Shown here: positions 52,306 to 61,414 of the stretch, piece by piece | Layout: the number at the start of each line of letters is the position of its first letter | Numbering within the stretch: position 1 is the stretch's first letter | Source: Methanohalophilus portucalensis | GTDB taxonomy: Archaea > Halobacteriota > Methanosarcinia > Methanosarcinales > Methanosarcinaceae | Assembly: GCF_002761295.1 (NCBI RefSeq) | Contig: NZ_CP017881.1 | Coordinates: 1,859,750 to 1,923,749 of the forward strand | Reading direction: 5' to 3' | Length of the DNA: 64,000 bases | Program-made: the position numbers and the translations under genes | The notes under the pieces: model-generated | What the model saw: only the letters and a program-made list of their open reading frames with translations | The model's database searches: none | Told to the model about the DNA's origin: nothing

Positions 52306-53130
52306 TCACGCATGATCGTGGACCCAGAAATCACCTTCCATGGTGACTTCTTTTTTCCATATGGGCACCTCTGACTTTACTCTTTCAATCGCATCACTCA
52401 GGGCTTTAAACAGCTCCTGCCTGTGGGCCGATGCTACAACAATATACACAATATCCTCTCCCCGCATGAGCCGGCCACTTTTGTGATGGATTAACACTTC
52501 GATAATTCCTTCTCTTTGTTTAAGGTCATTACATATCTTTTCTATACGCTCATCAGCAACACTCTCATATTTCTCAAATTCGAGCATTTTTGTGCTGATA
52601 TCATCTGTCTCCCCTCTTACTACACCGGTGAAAGTACCGATACTTCCAGCCAGAGGAAATTCAGGTATACGACGTATTTTGTTAATCATACTGTTCAGGG
52701 TTACGAATTCAGATGTTTGGTGTACAATTCCTGCAACTTCGTCCATATCCCAGTCAGAACACGGAGCAAGCCTGAGTACAACATTCCCTGCTTCCCCTTC
52801 CATCTCTCCCAGCATTATTTTGGGTAAGTCACTATTTGTAGCTCCTTCCACGATAGCGTACTCCATACCCCTGTCAGCAAGGACTTCAAGGGCTTCATCC
52901 AGTCCTGCCCCACGTTGAATAGAAACCATACCTTCCTCGGAGACTGCAGTCACGTTTTCAGCCCCAGAATCAAAATGTTTTCCCGTATCTTTTTCGGGGG
53001 AATCAAAACGATGGTCATGCATGATTTTTACAGTACCAACTTTACCCTTCAAAGCAAGTTTTTCAACCAGCCTGCAAACAAAAGTTGTCTTGCCGGTATT
53101 TTTGTAACCAATAACAGCTACGGCTTTCAT
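52306..53130 (-). CDS. MobB-MoaE fusion (molybdopterin guanine dinucleotide and MPT synthase)
   Basis: 274 residues. Residues 1-130 are MobB, a P-loop GTPase (Walker A IGYKNTGKTTFV) that aids molybdopterin-dinucleotide loading. Residues about 140-274 are MoaE, the large subunit of molybdopterin synthase (GSIGTFTGVVRGE, MLEFEKYESVADERI, IHHKSGRLMRGEDIVYIVVASAHR, PIWKKEV). The pterin is needed for formylmethanofuran dehydrogenase (Mo or W) in this metabolism. MobB-MoaE fusions are known in archaea. It converges with larA 11 bp apart. Confidence 0.92.
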   Translation of the reverse strand: MKAVAVIGYKNTGKTTFVCRLVEKLALKGKVGTVKIMHDHRFDSPEKDTGKHFDSGAENVTAVSEEGMVSIQRGAGLDEALEVLADRGMEYAIVEGATNSDLPKIMLGEMEGEAGNVVLRLAPCSDWDMDEVAGIVHQTSEFVTLNSMINKIRRIPEFPLAGSIGTFTGVVRGETDDISTKMLEFEKYESVADERIEKICNDLKQREGIIEVLIHHKSGRLMRGEDIVYIVVASAHRQELFKALSDAIERVKSEVPIWKKEVTMEGDFWVHDHA

Positions 53131-53241
53131 AATTATGGCATGGAATTATAAGTATAAGTAGGCATTGGATTGGCTGACATAATTTGATAATTAAAAAATA
53201 TTACGAATTATTTATATATAAGATTATTATTTATTTAATGT

Positions 53242-53931
53242 ATGGATGAACAGAAATTAAGGGTACAGGATATGCCCCATGAAGAAAGGCCAAGGGAAAG
53301 AATTGCAAAATATGGGCCTTCGGGCCTTTCCAATACGGAATTGCTTGCAATAATCCTGCGAACCGGAACGGCAAAGGAAAATGTGATCAATCTATGTAGC
53401 CGTATTTTTTCAAATTATTCTATCAAAAATTTGAGTCAGGCCAATATCACAAAACTGACCGAAATCCATGGAGTAGGGATTGCAAAGGCATCCCAGATCT
53501 CTGCAATATTCGAACTGGCTCGCAGGCTTGAGAAACATTCAGATGAACCGCTGCCACGCATCCGTTCCCCGGATGATGTGTACAAGCTCCTGTATCCCCA
53601 GTTGAGGTGCCAGAAAAAGGAACATCTTACAACCCTTCACCTTGATACAAAAAACCAGGTCCTTCGGGAAGAAGTGGTATCTATAGGCAGTCTCAACGCT
53701 AACATTGTTCATCCAAGGGAAGTATTCAAATCAGCCCTTCTGGAATCAGCAGCCTCTGTAATTCTTACACACAATCATCCATCGGGAGATCCCACACCAA
53801 GCAGGGAAGATATAAACGTTACCCGTAAACTTGTTGATGGCGGTAAAATACTCGGAATTGATGTACTGGATCATGTGATAATCGGGGAAGGAAAATTTGT
53901 GAGTTTGAAGGATGAAGGATATATTTCCTGA
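53242..53931 (+). CDS. RadC family JAMM-domain protein
   Basis: 229 residues: an N-terminal UPF0758 helix-hairpin-helix segment (PRERIAKYGPSGLSNTELLAIILRTG; EIHGVGIAKASQI) and a C-terminal JAMM-type domain with THNHPSGDPTPSREDI carrying the metal ligands. Widespread in bacteria and found in several Methanosarcinales; function in DNA metabolism is unproven. The start follows a T-rich promoter without a clear ribosome site, so it may be leaderless. Confidence 0.92.
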   Translation: MDEQKLRVQDMPHEERPRERIAKYGPSGLSNTELLAIILRTGTAKENVINLCSRIFSNYSIKNLSQANITKLTEIHGVGIAKASQISAIFELARRLEKHSDEPLPRIRSPDDVYKLLYPQLRCQKKEHLTTLHLDTKNQVLREEVVSIGSLNANIVHPREVFKSALLESAASVILTHNHPSGDPTPSREDINVTRKLVDGGKILGIDVLDHVIIGEGKFVSLKDEGYIS

Positions 53932-53970
53932 CAAAAGATTTAAAGCATTTTCCGACAATTATCCAGCCGA

Positions 53971-54882
53971 ATGAAAGAGATAGAACTTGATGAACCGTAC
54001 TCGATTCCCTACAGGGCAATCTATGCCATATGTGATGAAACGGATGAATGTGCGGAGATAATTGAACATAGTAACTGTTATGGTGGTGCTGCATGGGCCA
54101 GGCACCATTATTCTCACTCCCCAATTGTCCGGCAGGTAAGGACACTGGGAAATATGACCCGCTATCTTGTAAAAACCGGTAATATACCCCTTGAACTAAA
54201 ACCATCGTCTGCGGCTGCAGGTATTGAAGCGGTGGAAGTCAAAGATAATGAGGTTGCAATTACCTATGCCGGACTGGGTGGAGGGGGCGTCGGTGCCACG
54301 CGTTGTCGTGCACAGGCAGCCGGTGTTGTGCGTTCTGAAACCACTCCCTCAGGAGGTGGAAGGGCGGCAAAAGGTACCATCGTTGTCCCAAAACGCAAGC
54401 GTGTACTGATAGGAATTGATGATACTGACACCAAAGAAACGGGTGCTACCTGGTGTCTGACCCACAACATCGCAAAAGAACTGGATTGTGCGGAAAGTGT
54501 GTACCTCTCCCACTCCCTGGTGCAACTTTTCCCTGTATCCGCAAAAACCCAGAACTGTGTTTCAACAGTCCTGGAATTTGGATGTGTGGATGAAAGGGCA
54601 CAGAATGCACTGCTTGAAAATATTCGCAGTGCACTGGAAAAGTACAGTGTATCAAAGGATACAGGAATGGTTGTCCTTGACTCCTTTAATGCTTCCAGTA
54701 TTAAGGAATACAGCAGATTGTGCAGGTCTGCTGAGCTGACCTATGAGTTTGCAATGGAGTATGCTGAAAATCATGGTGTGGATGTCTGGATGGATGGTAA
54801 AGGTGTAATAGGTGCCCTTGCTGCCCTCCCCTGGTTTGCCAGACCTGATGATTCAGTAATAATGGATGCTGAACTTCCATGA
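53971..54882 (+). CDS. Methanogenesis marker protein 11 (TiaS-related)
   Basis: 303 residues. The C-terminal half begins VLIGIDDTDTKETGATW, the ATP-binding motif of tRNA-Ile2 agmatidine synthetase TiaS, but the protein is far shorter than TiaS and lacks its zinc-ribbon tail. The N-terminal half (SNCYGGAAWARHHYSHSP, then a GGGGVGATRCRAQAAGV loop) is particular to the methanogenesis-marker-11 family, present in nearly all methanogens with no assigned reaction. An ATP-dependent modification of a small molecule, protein or RNA is plausible. It overlaps the next gene by 4 bp (ATGA), so both are translated together. Confidence 0.85.
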   Translation: MKEIELDEPYSIPYRAIYAICDETDECAEIIEHSNCYGGAAWARHHYSHSPIVRQVRTLGNMTRYLVKTGNIPLELKPSSAAAGIEAVEVKDNEVAITYAGLGGGGVGATRCRAQAAGVVRSETTPSGGGRAAKGTIVVPKRKRVLIGIDDTDTKETGATWCLTHNIAKELDCAESVYLSHSLVQLFPVSAKTQNCVSTVLEFGCVDERAQNALLENIRSALEKYSVSKDTGMVVLDSFNASSIKEYSRLCRSAELTYEFAMEYAENHGVDVWMDGKGVIGALAALPWFARPDDSVIMDAELP

Positions 54883-56378
54883 ATGAACGTCAAATAAGCG
54901 GCAAAGATGTGATATTAAAAGCTGCCAGCCTGCTGGAAGTTAAGCTGGTCAGTGCGGTTGCCGGCTATCCTGTTACTTCGATTGTGGACCTTTTCAGAAA
55001 TGATGATTTTTGGGCGGACAATACTTTCTGGATGATTAATGAAAAAGTGGCTCTTGAAACTGCCCTGGGAGCCTCGATTGACGGTCGCAGGTCTTTTGTC
55101 CTGACAAAACATGTAGGCATGAATGTACTCTGTGACCCTCTGGTTACATCCGCCACCCATACAATAGGTGCAGGTTTAGTGATAATCGCAGGGGATGACC
55201 CCGGCGCCAAAGCCTCCCAGAATGAACAGGACTCACGCTATTTCGGACCTCTTGCCGAAGTACCTGTCTTTGATCCTGCAACTCCTGAAAAGTTGTTTGG
55301 TTCACTGACAGAAGCGATCGAACTTTCGGAAAAGGCGAGTATGCCTGTTATCGTCAGAGTAACTTCCCGTCTTCTGGAATCGTTTTGTGAAAGTGCCTTA
55401 TTACAGCCAAAGGGGTTGTTACCACCTGAATTTGACAAGTCTGTATGGGACTACACCATGAAAGGCAAGCATCAGCGTTTCCATTCAATGACATACCCTT
55501 TAATGGAAGATTATTCCCAATCACAGGATTGCCTGTGTCATATCAATACAACAAAAACAGGAATTATTTCCTCAGGTTATCCTGCCTGCCTTGTGGAAAA
55601 ATTCATTGAAGAAAGCAACTCCCGGATTTCACATCTGGCTCTGGACATGGTTTACCCACTGCCGATTAAAAAATTGAAAGAATTTATTGATCATCATGAA
55701 TATGTGCTTGTGGTTGAGGAAACAGAAGATTACATAGAATCTCATATTTCAATCGAAGACACCATAAAGGGCAAGTCCACAGGACATATACCCCATGGTA
55801 AAATAGAAAAAGAACATATACTGCATGCTCTTGAAAATATCAAAAAAACACATATGAATAAAGTGGTCAAACCGGAGACTGTTAAAGAGAGAGGACCGCG
55901 ATCTATTTGTGATACATGTCCCTATCTGCCTCTATACAGAGTGCTTGGAAAAATCGATAAACCAATTGCAGGGGACATGGGTTGTTCCATATTAAGTACT
56001 TCTGCACCCCTTCAGGCCGTGGATGCAGGTTTTGCACTTGGCTCTGCCGTATCGGTCGCCTGTGGTTTCAAAGGAAAAGGTATTGCAGTCATCGGAGATT
56101 TCGGCCTGGCACATACAGGTCTACAGGGATTAATCAATGCAAAATCCAACGGTTTTGACCTGCTGGTTATTATACTGCAAAATGATGTTGCAGCTATGAC
56201 GGGAGGACAGGATGTACCGGACCTTACTCATGTTCTTGAAGCACTTCATGATGACATTGAAGTGGTAGATTTTGCAGAAAAAATCAAAGAAAATGAATTA
56301 CAGGCCCTTCTGATGGAAAAAATGGAAACAAAGGGAATATCCATAATAATTGCAAAGGGTACCTGTCCCAAATACTGA
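54879..56378 (+). CDS. IorA-like thiamine-diphosphate enzyme without the ferredoxin domain
   Basis: 499 residues with the two parts of indolepyruvate:ferredoxin oxidoreductase alpha: a Pyr-type N domain (SAVAGYPVTSIVDLF, NEKVALETALGASIDGRRSFVLTKHVGMN) and a C domain that binds ThDP (AGDMGCSILSTSAPLQAVDAGFALGSAVSVACG, GDFGLAHTGLQGLI). CDTCPYLPLYR precedes that domain. The usual C-terminal 2x[4Fe-4S] ferredoxin module of IorA (about 100 residues) is absent, as is an iorB partner. It may be a decarboxylase or carboligase rather than an oxidoreductase. Coupled to mmp11 upstream and a nitrilase 11 bp downstream. Confidence 0.8.
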   Translation: MNERQISGKDVILKAASLLEVKLVSAVAGYPVTSIVDLFRNDDFWADNTFWMINEKVALETALGASIDGRRSFVLTKHVGMNVLCDPLVTSATHTIGAGLVIIAGDDPGAKASQNEQDSRYFGPLAEVPVFDPATPEKLFGSLTEAIELSEKASMPVIVRVTSRLLESFCESALLQPKGLLPPEFDKSVWDYTMKGKHQRFHSMTYPLMEDYSQSQDCLCHINTTKTGIISSGYPACLVEKFIEESNSRISHLALDMVYPLPIKKLKEFIDHHEYVLVVEETEDYIESHISIEDTIKGKSTGHIPHGKIEKEHILHALENIKKTHMNKVVKPETVKERGPRSICDTCPYLPLYRVLGKIDKPIAGDMGCSILSTSAPLQAVDAGFALGSAVSVACGFKGKGIAVIGDFGLAHTGLQGLINAKSNGFDLLVIILQNDVAAMTGGQDVPDLTHVLEALHDDIEVVDFAEKIKENELQALLMEKMETKGISIIIAKGTCPKY

Positions 56379-56389
56379 GGAGATACATT

Positions 56390-57172
56390 ATGGTAAAAGT
56401 TGCCTGTATCCAGATGGACGTTGAGCATTGTAATAAGAAAACAAACATCGAAAAAGCCCTCTCTATGGCTGATCGGGCCCTTGCCATGGGCGCTGAAATA
56501 ATTGTATTCCCGGAAGTGTTTTCCACAGGTTTCTGTTATGAAAAGATGGAAAAACTGGCTGAAAAGCCACCCTACCCCACAATAGGACAACTTGCGGATT
56601 TTTCAAAAAAAAACAAATGCATCCTTATCGGTTCAATCGTGGAAGAACTGGATACTGAAACCAAACCCTATGCCAATCTTGGGTTCTGTATTGAAAACGG
56701 TATAATTCGGGGAACTTATCGCAAAATCCACCCCTTTGGGGAAGAAAAAGGTCACTTCACCCCGGGTGATTCCATTCAGCCCATAAAACTTGAAAATATA
56801 TGTATCGGATTGGAAATATGCTACGAGATCAGGTTTCCTGAAGTGGCACGCAAACTTGTGCTTGAAGGAGCAGACTTACTGGTGACTATTGCCCAATTTC
56901 CGGACCCCCGGGGCAATCACTGGAGAATCCTGGGTCCTGCCAGGGCAGTGGAAAACCAGATTCCTCATGTGATGTGCAACCGCACAGGTGAGGATCCGAC
57001 CAAATCGTTCCCTGGAAGTTCCATGATTATTGATGCCCTGGGAAATACTCTTGCAGATTCCGACCGCGATGAATGTATAATTATGGCAGACATCGACCTC
57101 TCACTTGCCAAAGAACTATCCAGTAAAATACCTGTACTGGATGACCGTAGGGAAGATCTATATTCCAATTGA
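56390..57172 (+). CDS. Carbon-nitrogen hydrolase (nitrilase superfamily)
   Basis: 260 residues with the catalytic triad of the superfamily: Glu in VFPEVFSTGF, Lys in YRKIHPFGEE and Cys in GLEICYEIRFPE, plus GHFTPGD. This arrangement suits omega-amidase or N-carbamoyl/amide hydrolases acting on small acids. Third gene of mmp11/IorA-like/nitrilase; GAGGAGAT precedes the start. It converges with mmp12, 3 bp apart. Its substrate may be the product of the same unknown pathway. Confidence 0.88.
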   Translation: MVKVACIQMDVEHCNKKTNIEKALSMADRALAMGAEIIVFPEVFSTGFCYEKMEKLAEKPPYPTIGQLADFSKKNKCILIGSIVEELDTETKPYANLGFCIENGIIRGTYRKIHPFGEEKGHFTPGDSIQPIKLENICIGLEICYEIRFPEVARKLVLEGADLLVTIAQFPDPRGNHWRILGPARAVENQIPHVMCNRTGEDPTKSFPGSSMIIDALGNTLADSDRDECIIMADIDLSLAKELSSKIPVLDDRREDLYSN

Positions 57173-57175
57173 GAT

Positions 57176-58150
57176 TCAGATCCTAACTTCGATACCCAGG
57201 ATTTGCTTTTTGCCTTTTGCAATATCCCTGGCCATACGGGCACATCCAGTAGCTGCACTCCATTTTCCCAGAATCCAGGGTTTCATATCCAGATAGTGAT
57301 GTATTTGTTCTACAAGGGGATCCACTTCTGCCATAGAGCCTGCAAGAAAAAGACAATCACATGTTGAATAATCCTTTAGCAGGACTTTCATGGCTTCTAT
57401 TTCCATGGATGCAAAAAGAGCAAGAGTATCAATTGCAAATTTTGCCTGATCCTCATTATCTTTTAATCCACCAAGCAAATCTGCAGTGTTTTTATAAGAC
57501 GTGTTTTTCAGCACACCACTGTTCATGAAAGCCTCATTTGCACCACACTTCCCGGCATCAACCTGCCTTATTGCATCAAGATCAAGAGGGCCGTGTACGG
57601 TCCCGGGTGCGAAAATACAGGCATCAAGGGCACCTACAATCTCCCCGTTTGCAACAGCCATAGTTACAGTATTTGAACTGATATCTGATACAATGAAATT
57701 ATTAATACCCCTGGATAATGCATCATAGGCAATTCCAAGTTTTTCAGGACTTGTGGAATGAGAAAATACGTTCATTCGAGAATCCGTATGGCTTTTTGAA
57801 TGTATCCCGGGTATTACAACTGCAGGGATTTGTGCCTTCTTGATAGTATCAAACACCAGAGTTCCCGCACCGGTCTTTTTACCGACTCCTTCAATACTTC
57901 TTACTCCACGATTGTGGACATCCTGTATATCCATAATATTGACAATTCCATCTCCCATAGAGTAAGTAAGAGCAATCATTTCAATCTGTTTGATATTGAT
58001 ATTGAATTGCTTTTGGATCAATTTAAGAATTTCACTGCTTTCCATCTCCTTCATTTCTGTTCGGGGAACTTCAAAATAGAAGAATTTTCCATGTTTATCA
58101 AGAGCTGCAAAACGCATTGCATTTGTGCCGTGATCAATACCTAAATACAT
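57176..58150 (-). CDS. Methanogenesis marker protein 12
   Basis: 324 residues of the ASKHA fold (sugar kinase/Hsp70/actin): MYLGIDHGTNAMRFAAL with a phosphate-1 loop, GAGTLVFDT, and a second nucleotide loop SDISSNTVTMAV. It matches the methanogenesis marker 12 family, restricted to methanogens, without known substrate. The start at 58150 is defined by an almost complete ribosome site, GGAGTGATC, 5 bp ahead, which also contains the stop codon of DUF2103; the 58177 alternative is rejected. Final gene of nothing larger than PaaK-ACT-DUF2103-mmp12. Confidence 0.88.
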   Translation of the reverse strand: MYLGIDHGTNAMRFAALDKHGKFFYFEVPRTEMKEMESSEILKLIQKQFNINIKQIEMIALTYSMGDGIVNIMDIQDVHNRGVRSIEGVGKKTGAGTLVFDTIKKAQIPAVVIPGIHSKSHTDSRMNVFSHSTSPEKLGIAYDALSRGINNFIVSDISSNTVTMAVANGEIVGALDACIFAPGTVHGPLDLDAIRQVDAGKCGANEAFMNSGVLKNTSYKNTADLLGGLKDNEDQAKFAIDTLALFASMEIEAMKVLLKDYSTCDCLFLAGSMAEVDPLVEQIHHYLDMKPWILGKWSAATGCARMARDIAKGKKQILGIEVRI

Positions 58151-58157
58151 ACACAGA

Positions 58158-58484
58158 TCACTCCATAAACATTGCATTTAATTCCTGCATTATTCTTTCC
58201 CCTTCTTCTTCTTTCCCAACGCTTGTAACAATTCTTACTTCCTGGGAAGAAGTACCATGTGTCAGGAGAGCCCTCAAATTGCCCCTGCTATCCGGACGAA
58301 GAATTTTCACATCTATCTTCCCACCGGGTGCACTCTTACCTTTAACAGTAATTACTGAAGGGATTATTCTTTTGACATCTGGATGATTACTGATTATTTT
58401 GAGCAGTTTCTTGCCATGTCTACCACCTATGATGGTGGAATGCGAACCCCCAAGCTTGCTTTGTAAGGTTGAATTAGGAGTCAT
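58158..58484 (-). CDS. DUF2103 protein, predicted metal-binding
   Basis: 108 residues matching DUF2103: HSTIIGGRHGKKLLKIISNHPDVKRIIPSV, a lysine-rich strand, VKILRPDSRGNLRALLTHG and SQEVRIVTSV. Small archaeal family, described as predicted metal-binding, with unknown function. Seven bases separate its end from mmp12; its last codons overlap that gene's ribosome site. ATG at 58484. Confidence 0.75.
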   Translation of the reverse strand: MTPNSTLQSKLGGSHSTIIGGRHGKKLLKIISNHPDVKRIIPSVITVKGKSAPGGKIDVKILRPDSRGNLRALLTHGTSSQEVRIVTSVGKEEEGERIMQELNAMFME

Positions 58485-58523
58485 ATATAGGAGCCGTGGT
58501 TTTACTTTTCAAAAAAAGAAAGA

Positions 58524-58961
58524 TTAGATGCTTTGCACATCACCCATATCCAGCAATGGAATTCCTTCTTCATAAAGTGTTTCAACAGCGGTTTTCAAAT
58601 CATTAACGCGTATTATGAGGAACGCTTTTTCTGTTTTTGTTACAAAAGCGTAAGCATAATCGATGTTGACACCTTTTTTGCCAAGTACCTCTGCTATTGT
58701 TGCAAGCTGGCCAGGTACATCTTCCATTTGTATACCCAGAACATCTGTTTCGGAAACTGTAAAACCTGCATCATGCAATACACGATGTGCTTTCTCCGGC
58801 TTGTCTACTACCATCCTTATAATTCCGAAATCTCCTGCTTCAGCAATAGTAAATGCTCTTATATTGACGGATGCCTCTTTAAAGCTGGATGCAATATTTG
58901 CAAGGCGGCCTGGCTTATTCTCTGCAAAGAGTGATATCTGTTTGATAAAATTTTCATCCAT
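58524..58961 (-). CDS. Tandem ACT-domain protein
   Basis: 145 residues forming two ACT folds: residues 5-70 (IKQISLFAENKPGRLANIASSFKEASVNIRAFTIAE) and 73-143 (VLGIQMEDVPGQLATIAEVLGKKGVNIDYAYAFV). ACT pairs bind amino acids and regulate enzymes. It lies 49 bp after an arylacetate-CoA ligase (PaaK), an arrangement known in archaea where the ACT protein is thought to sense aromatic amino acids. After its stop there is a T-rich stretch (minus strand, about 58505-58520). Confidence 0.9.
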   Translation of the reverse strand: MDENFIKQISLFAENKPGRLANIASSFKEASVNIRAFTIAEAGDFGIIRMVVDKPEKAHRVLHDAGFTVSETDVLGIQMEDVPGQLATIAEVLGKKGVNIDYAYAFVTKTEKAFLIIRVNDLKTAVETLYEEGIPLLDMGDVQSI

Positions 58962-59010
58962 GGAATCATCAACCTGTGGTGTTATGGTCTATAAATTACT
59001 CTGAAATTCT

Positions 59011-60315
59011 TTATAGCTTTCTATTATCGATTACCTTTTTGGATTTACCAATCGACCGCGGAAGTGTCCCATGTTCCACCAGTTCGACACCAACTGAAAG
59101 ATTAAGCACACTCTTTAGAGCAGAGGCAACTTTTTTCTCCAGGGAGATTATATCGTTGACCTTGTCACTAAAGGCTTCATCATTCATTTCAATCTGTATC
59201 TTCATTGTATCCATTTCATTGATACGATCCACATGTATCATGAAATGTTCTCCAACTTCGGGTATCTTCATAAGCACGGATTCTACCTGTCCAGGGAATA
59301 CGTTGATTCCACGGATAATCAGCATATCATCCACACGTCCGGTAACCCTCATTATTCTGGGATGTGTACGTCCGCATTCACAGGGTTCCTTGTTCAGGAT
59401 TGTATAATCCCCTATTCTGTAACGGATAAGAGGCAGGGCTTCTTTCGTAAGAGTGGTTATTACAATTTCTCCCCTTTCTCCTTCTGGTAGAGTTTCTTCT
59501 GTTTCGGGATCGATTATTTCCACAATAAACTGGTCGCCCCATATATGAATTCCATCCTGGCAAGTACATTCAGTAAAAAGAGGGCCACTGAGTTCAGAGG
59601 TACCGAACACATCATACGCCTTGATACCTGTAGCGTCTTCCATACGCTTGCGCATTTCCTCTGTCCAGGGTTCGGCTCCGAATATACCGGTTTTCAGGCC
59701 GGTATCCTCCTGGAAGTCAATACCCTTGTCCTTTGCTTCTTCTGCCATGTAAAGGAAATAAGAAGGAGTACATGCAAGCGTTGTGGTACCGAGATCCTGC
59801 ATCAGTTCAAGCTGTTTATCGGTGTTACCAACACTAATAGGCAGGACGGTGGAACCCACTTCTTCAGCACCATAATGCAGCCCGAGTCCACCTGTAAAAA
59901 GACCGTATCCGTAACTTACCTGAAGGACATCCCCGCGGCCCACACCAATTGATGTTAATGCTCTTCCAAGGGACTTTGCCCATTCATGAATGTCATTTTT
60001 GGTATAACCCACAACCGTAGGTTTTCCAGTAGTACCCGAAGAAACATGATAGCGTACAAGCTGAGTATCAGGTACACAAAACATTCCTTTAGGATAATTG
60101 TCTCTTAGGTCCTGTTTATACGTAAACGGAAGTTTTTGAAGATCATCCAGGGTCTTGATATCTTCCGGTTTCACTCCGGCTTCATCAAAACGTTTTTTGT
60201 AAAAAGGAGAGTGAGTATAGACATAGTCTACAAGATGGCGCAACCGCTCCTCCTGAATCTGTTCCAGCTCATCAAGGGACATTCTTTCAATCTGTGGGTT
60301 CCAGTATTCGATCAT
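59011..60315 (-). CDS. Phenylacetate/arylacetate-CoA ligase (PaaK-like)
   Basis: 434 residues of the adenylate-forming PaaK family: YHVSSGTTGKPTVVGYTKND (the P-loop), AEPWTEEMRKRMED, DVFGTSELSGPLFTEC, and RVDDMLIIRGINVFPGQVE near the C-terminus. It activates aryl acids to CoA thioesters. In methanogens this allows indole-, phenyl- and hydroxyphenylacetate to be turned into Trp, Phe and Tyr together with an IorAB. The start at 60315 has GTGAT 4-5 bp before; a frame from 60348 is longer but unsupported. First gene of its unit. Confidence 0.88.
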   Translation of the reverse strand: MIEYWNPQIERMSLDELEQIQEERLRHLVDYVYTHSPFYKKRFDEAGVKPEDIKTLDDLQKLPFTYKQDLRDNYPKGMFCVPDTQLVRYHVSSGTTGKPTVVGYTKNDIHEWAKSLGRALTSIGVGRGDVLQVSYGYGLFTGGLGLHYGAEEVGSTVLPISVGNTDKQLELMQDLGTTTLACTPSYFLYMAEEAKDKGIDFQEDTGLKTGIFGAEPWTEEMRKRMEDATGIKAYDVFGTSELSGPLFTECTCQDGIHIWGDQFIVEIIDPETEETLPEGERGEIVITTLTKEALPLIRYRIGDYTILNKEPCECGRTHPRIMRVTGRVDDMLIIRGINVFPGQVESVLMKIPEVGEHFMIHVDRINEMDTMKIQIEMNDEAFSDKVNDIISLEKKVASALKSVLNLSVGVELVEHGTLPRSIGKSKKVIDNRKL

Positions 60316-60383
60316 GTTATCACATAACAGCCATTTTGTCATGTACAAAGTACATCATTATTTATGGTATTTGAAATTAAGAT

Positions 60384-61349
60384 TTATAAACTAGACGGAT
60401 TCTTCTTATTCCGGAGAACTTCAATAACCTTTTGTTTGCAGGCCCAAAGTATCTCTTCCATATCGGCAACTACATCGATACCCGCAGCACCTGCATGTCC
60501 TCCACCTGTGCCATTGTAATCAGCACTCACATCTTCCATGATCTGACCCAGATTTACTCCGGCATTTACAGCATCTCTTTTTGCCCTTCCGCTAACCCGG
60601 ATAGAGTTTTCTTTCAGCGTACCTACAAATGCAACATCAGCACCTATATTGATCAGCATTGAAGAAGCAGAACCTCCAAAAGAGCTTACATGAGAGGTAG
60701 CCACAAGCCAGCTTTCCACTCTTTCAATCTCCGCACGATTGGCCGTCTTTAGCATGGCAATACGCATAGACACATCCTGTGGAGTAGAAGCCATCAGCTC
60801 CAGTACTTCCGCATATTCAACACCACTGCTTTCAATTATATTAGAAAATGTACGGAAAGTATCACTTGTTGCATGTTTGAAATGCCCGGTATCGGTCACA
60901 ATACCTGTCATAAGCCCCACAGCAGTGCGGTTCATAATAGGGGCACCCATGCATTTCAGTACATCATAAACTATTTCTGCAACAGATGTCTTATTGCGGT
61001 GCAGATAAAATGCTGCATTCTCTGTAAGAGCAGTTGTTGCGTGGTGATCAATCACGCCATAGTGACATAATTCAATATCATTTAACTGTGCAATTGTTGA
61101 AGTATCTACTACAACCGTAAGATCGTAGTCTTCGGGGTTTGGGTCTTCCACAACATCAATCTCAAGTTTGTCAACCAGCAAAGAAGCAACACGATTGCAA
61201 CCATCAACCAGCCCTACTTTGCCTCCAATAGCTTCAGATAGAGCAAAGGCACTGCTTACAGCATCGGGATCAGCATTGCGATGACATAGATACAGGATAT
61301 TATGGTAGTCAAGGAGTTTGTTGTAGAATCCCTCTTCATCTACTTTCAT
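60384..61349 (-). CDS. DHH-family phosphoesterase (NrnA/oligoribonuclease type)
   Basis: 321 residues: DHH domain with LYLCHRNADPDAVSSAFAL (metal ligands H and DAD), VVVDTSTIAQLN and the namesake VIDHHATT, followed by a DHHA1 domain with GGGHAGAAG. These manganese enzymes degrade short RNA or DNA, pAp or c-di-AMP-derived dinucleotides. Upstream, prefoldin beta is transcribed in the same direction, a combination often seen in euryarchaea. Confidence 0.9.
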   Translation of the reverse strand: MKVDEEGFYNKLLDYHNILYLCHRNADPDAVSSAFALSEAIGGKVGLVDGCNRVASLLVDKLEIDVVEDPNPEDYDLTVVVDTSTIAQLNDIELCHYGVIDHHATTALTENAAFYLHRNKTSVAEIVYDVLKCMGAPIMNRTAVGLMTGIVTDTGHFKHATSDTFRTFSNIIESSGVEYAEVLELMASTPQDVSMRIAMLKTANRAEIERVESWLVATSHVSSFGGSASSMLINIGADVAFVGTLKENSIRVSGRAKRDAVNAGVNLGQIMEDVSADYNGTGGGHAGAAGIDVVADMEEILWACKQKVIEVLRNKKNPSSL

Positions 61350-61414
61350 TTCAACCTCTACCTATCACTACCCGCAATTATGGCGGCAAATGATAGTTGG
61401 CAGGCAGGTCAGGC

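Noticed and set aside
53242-53931. RadC as part of a mobile or defence island
   Set aside because: No integrase, restriction or phage gene is near; the neighbours are core methanogen genes.
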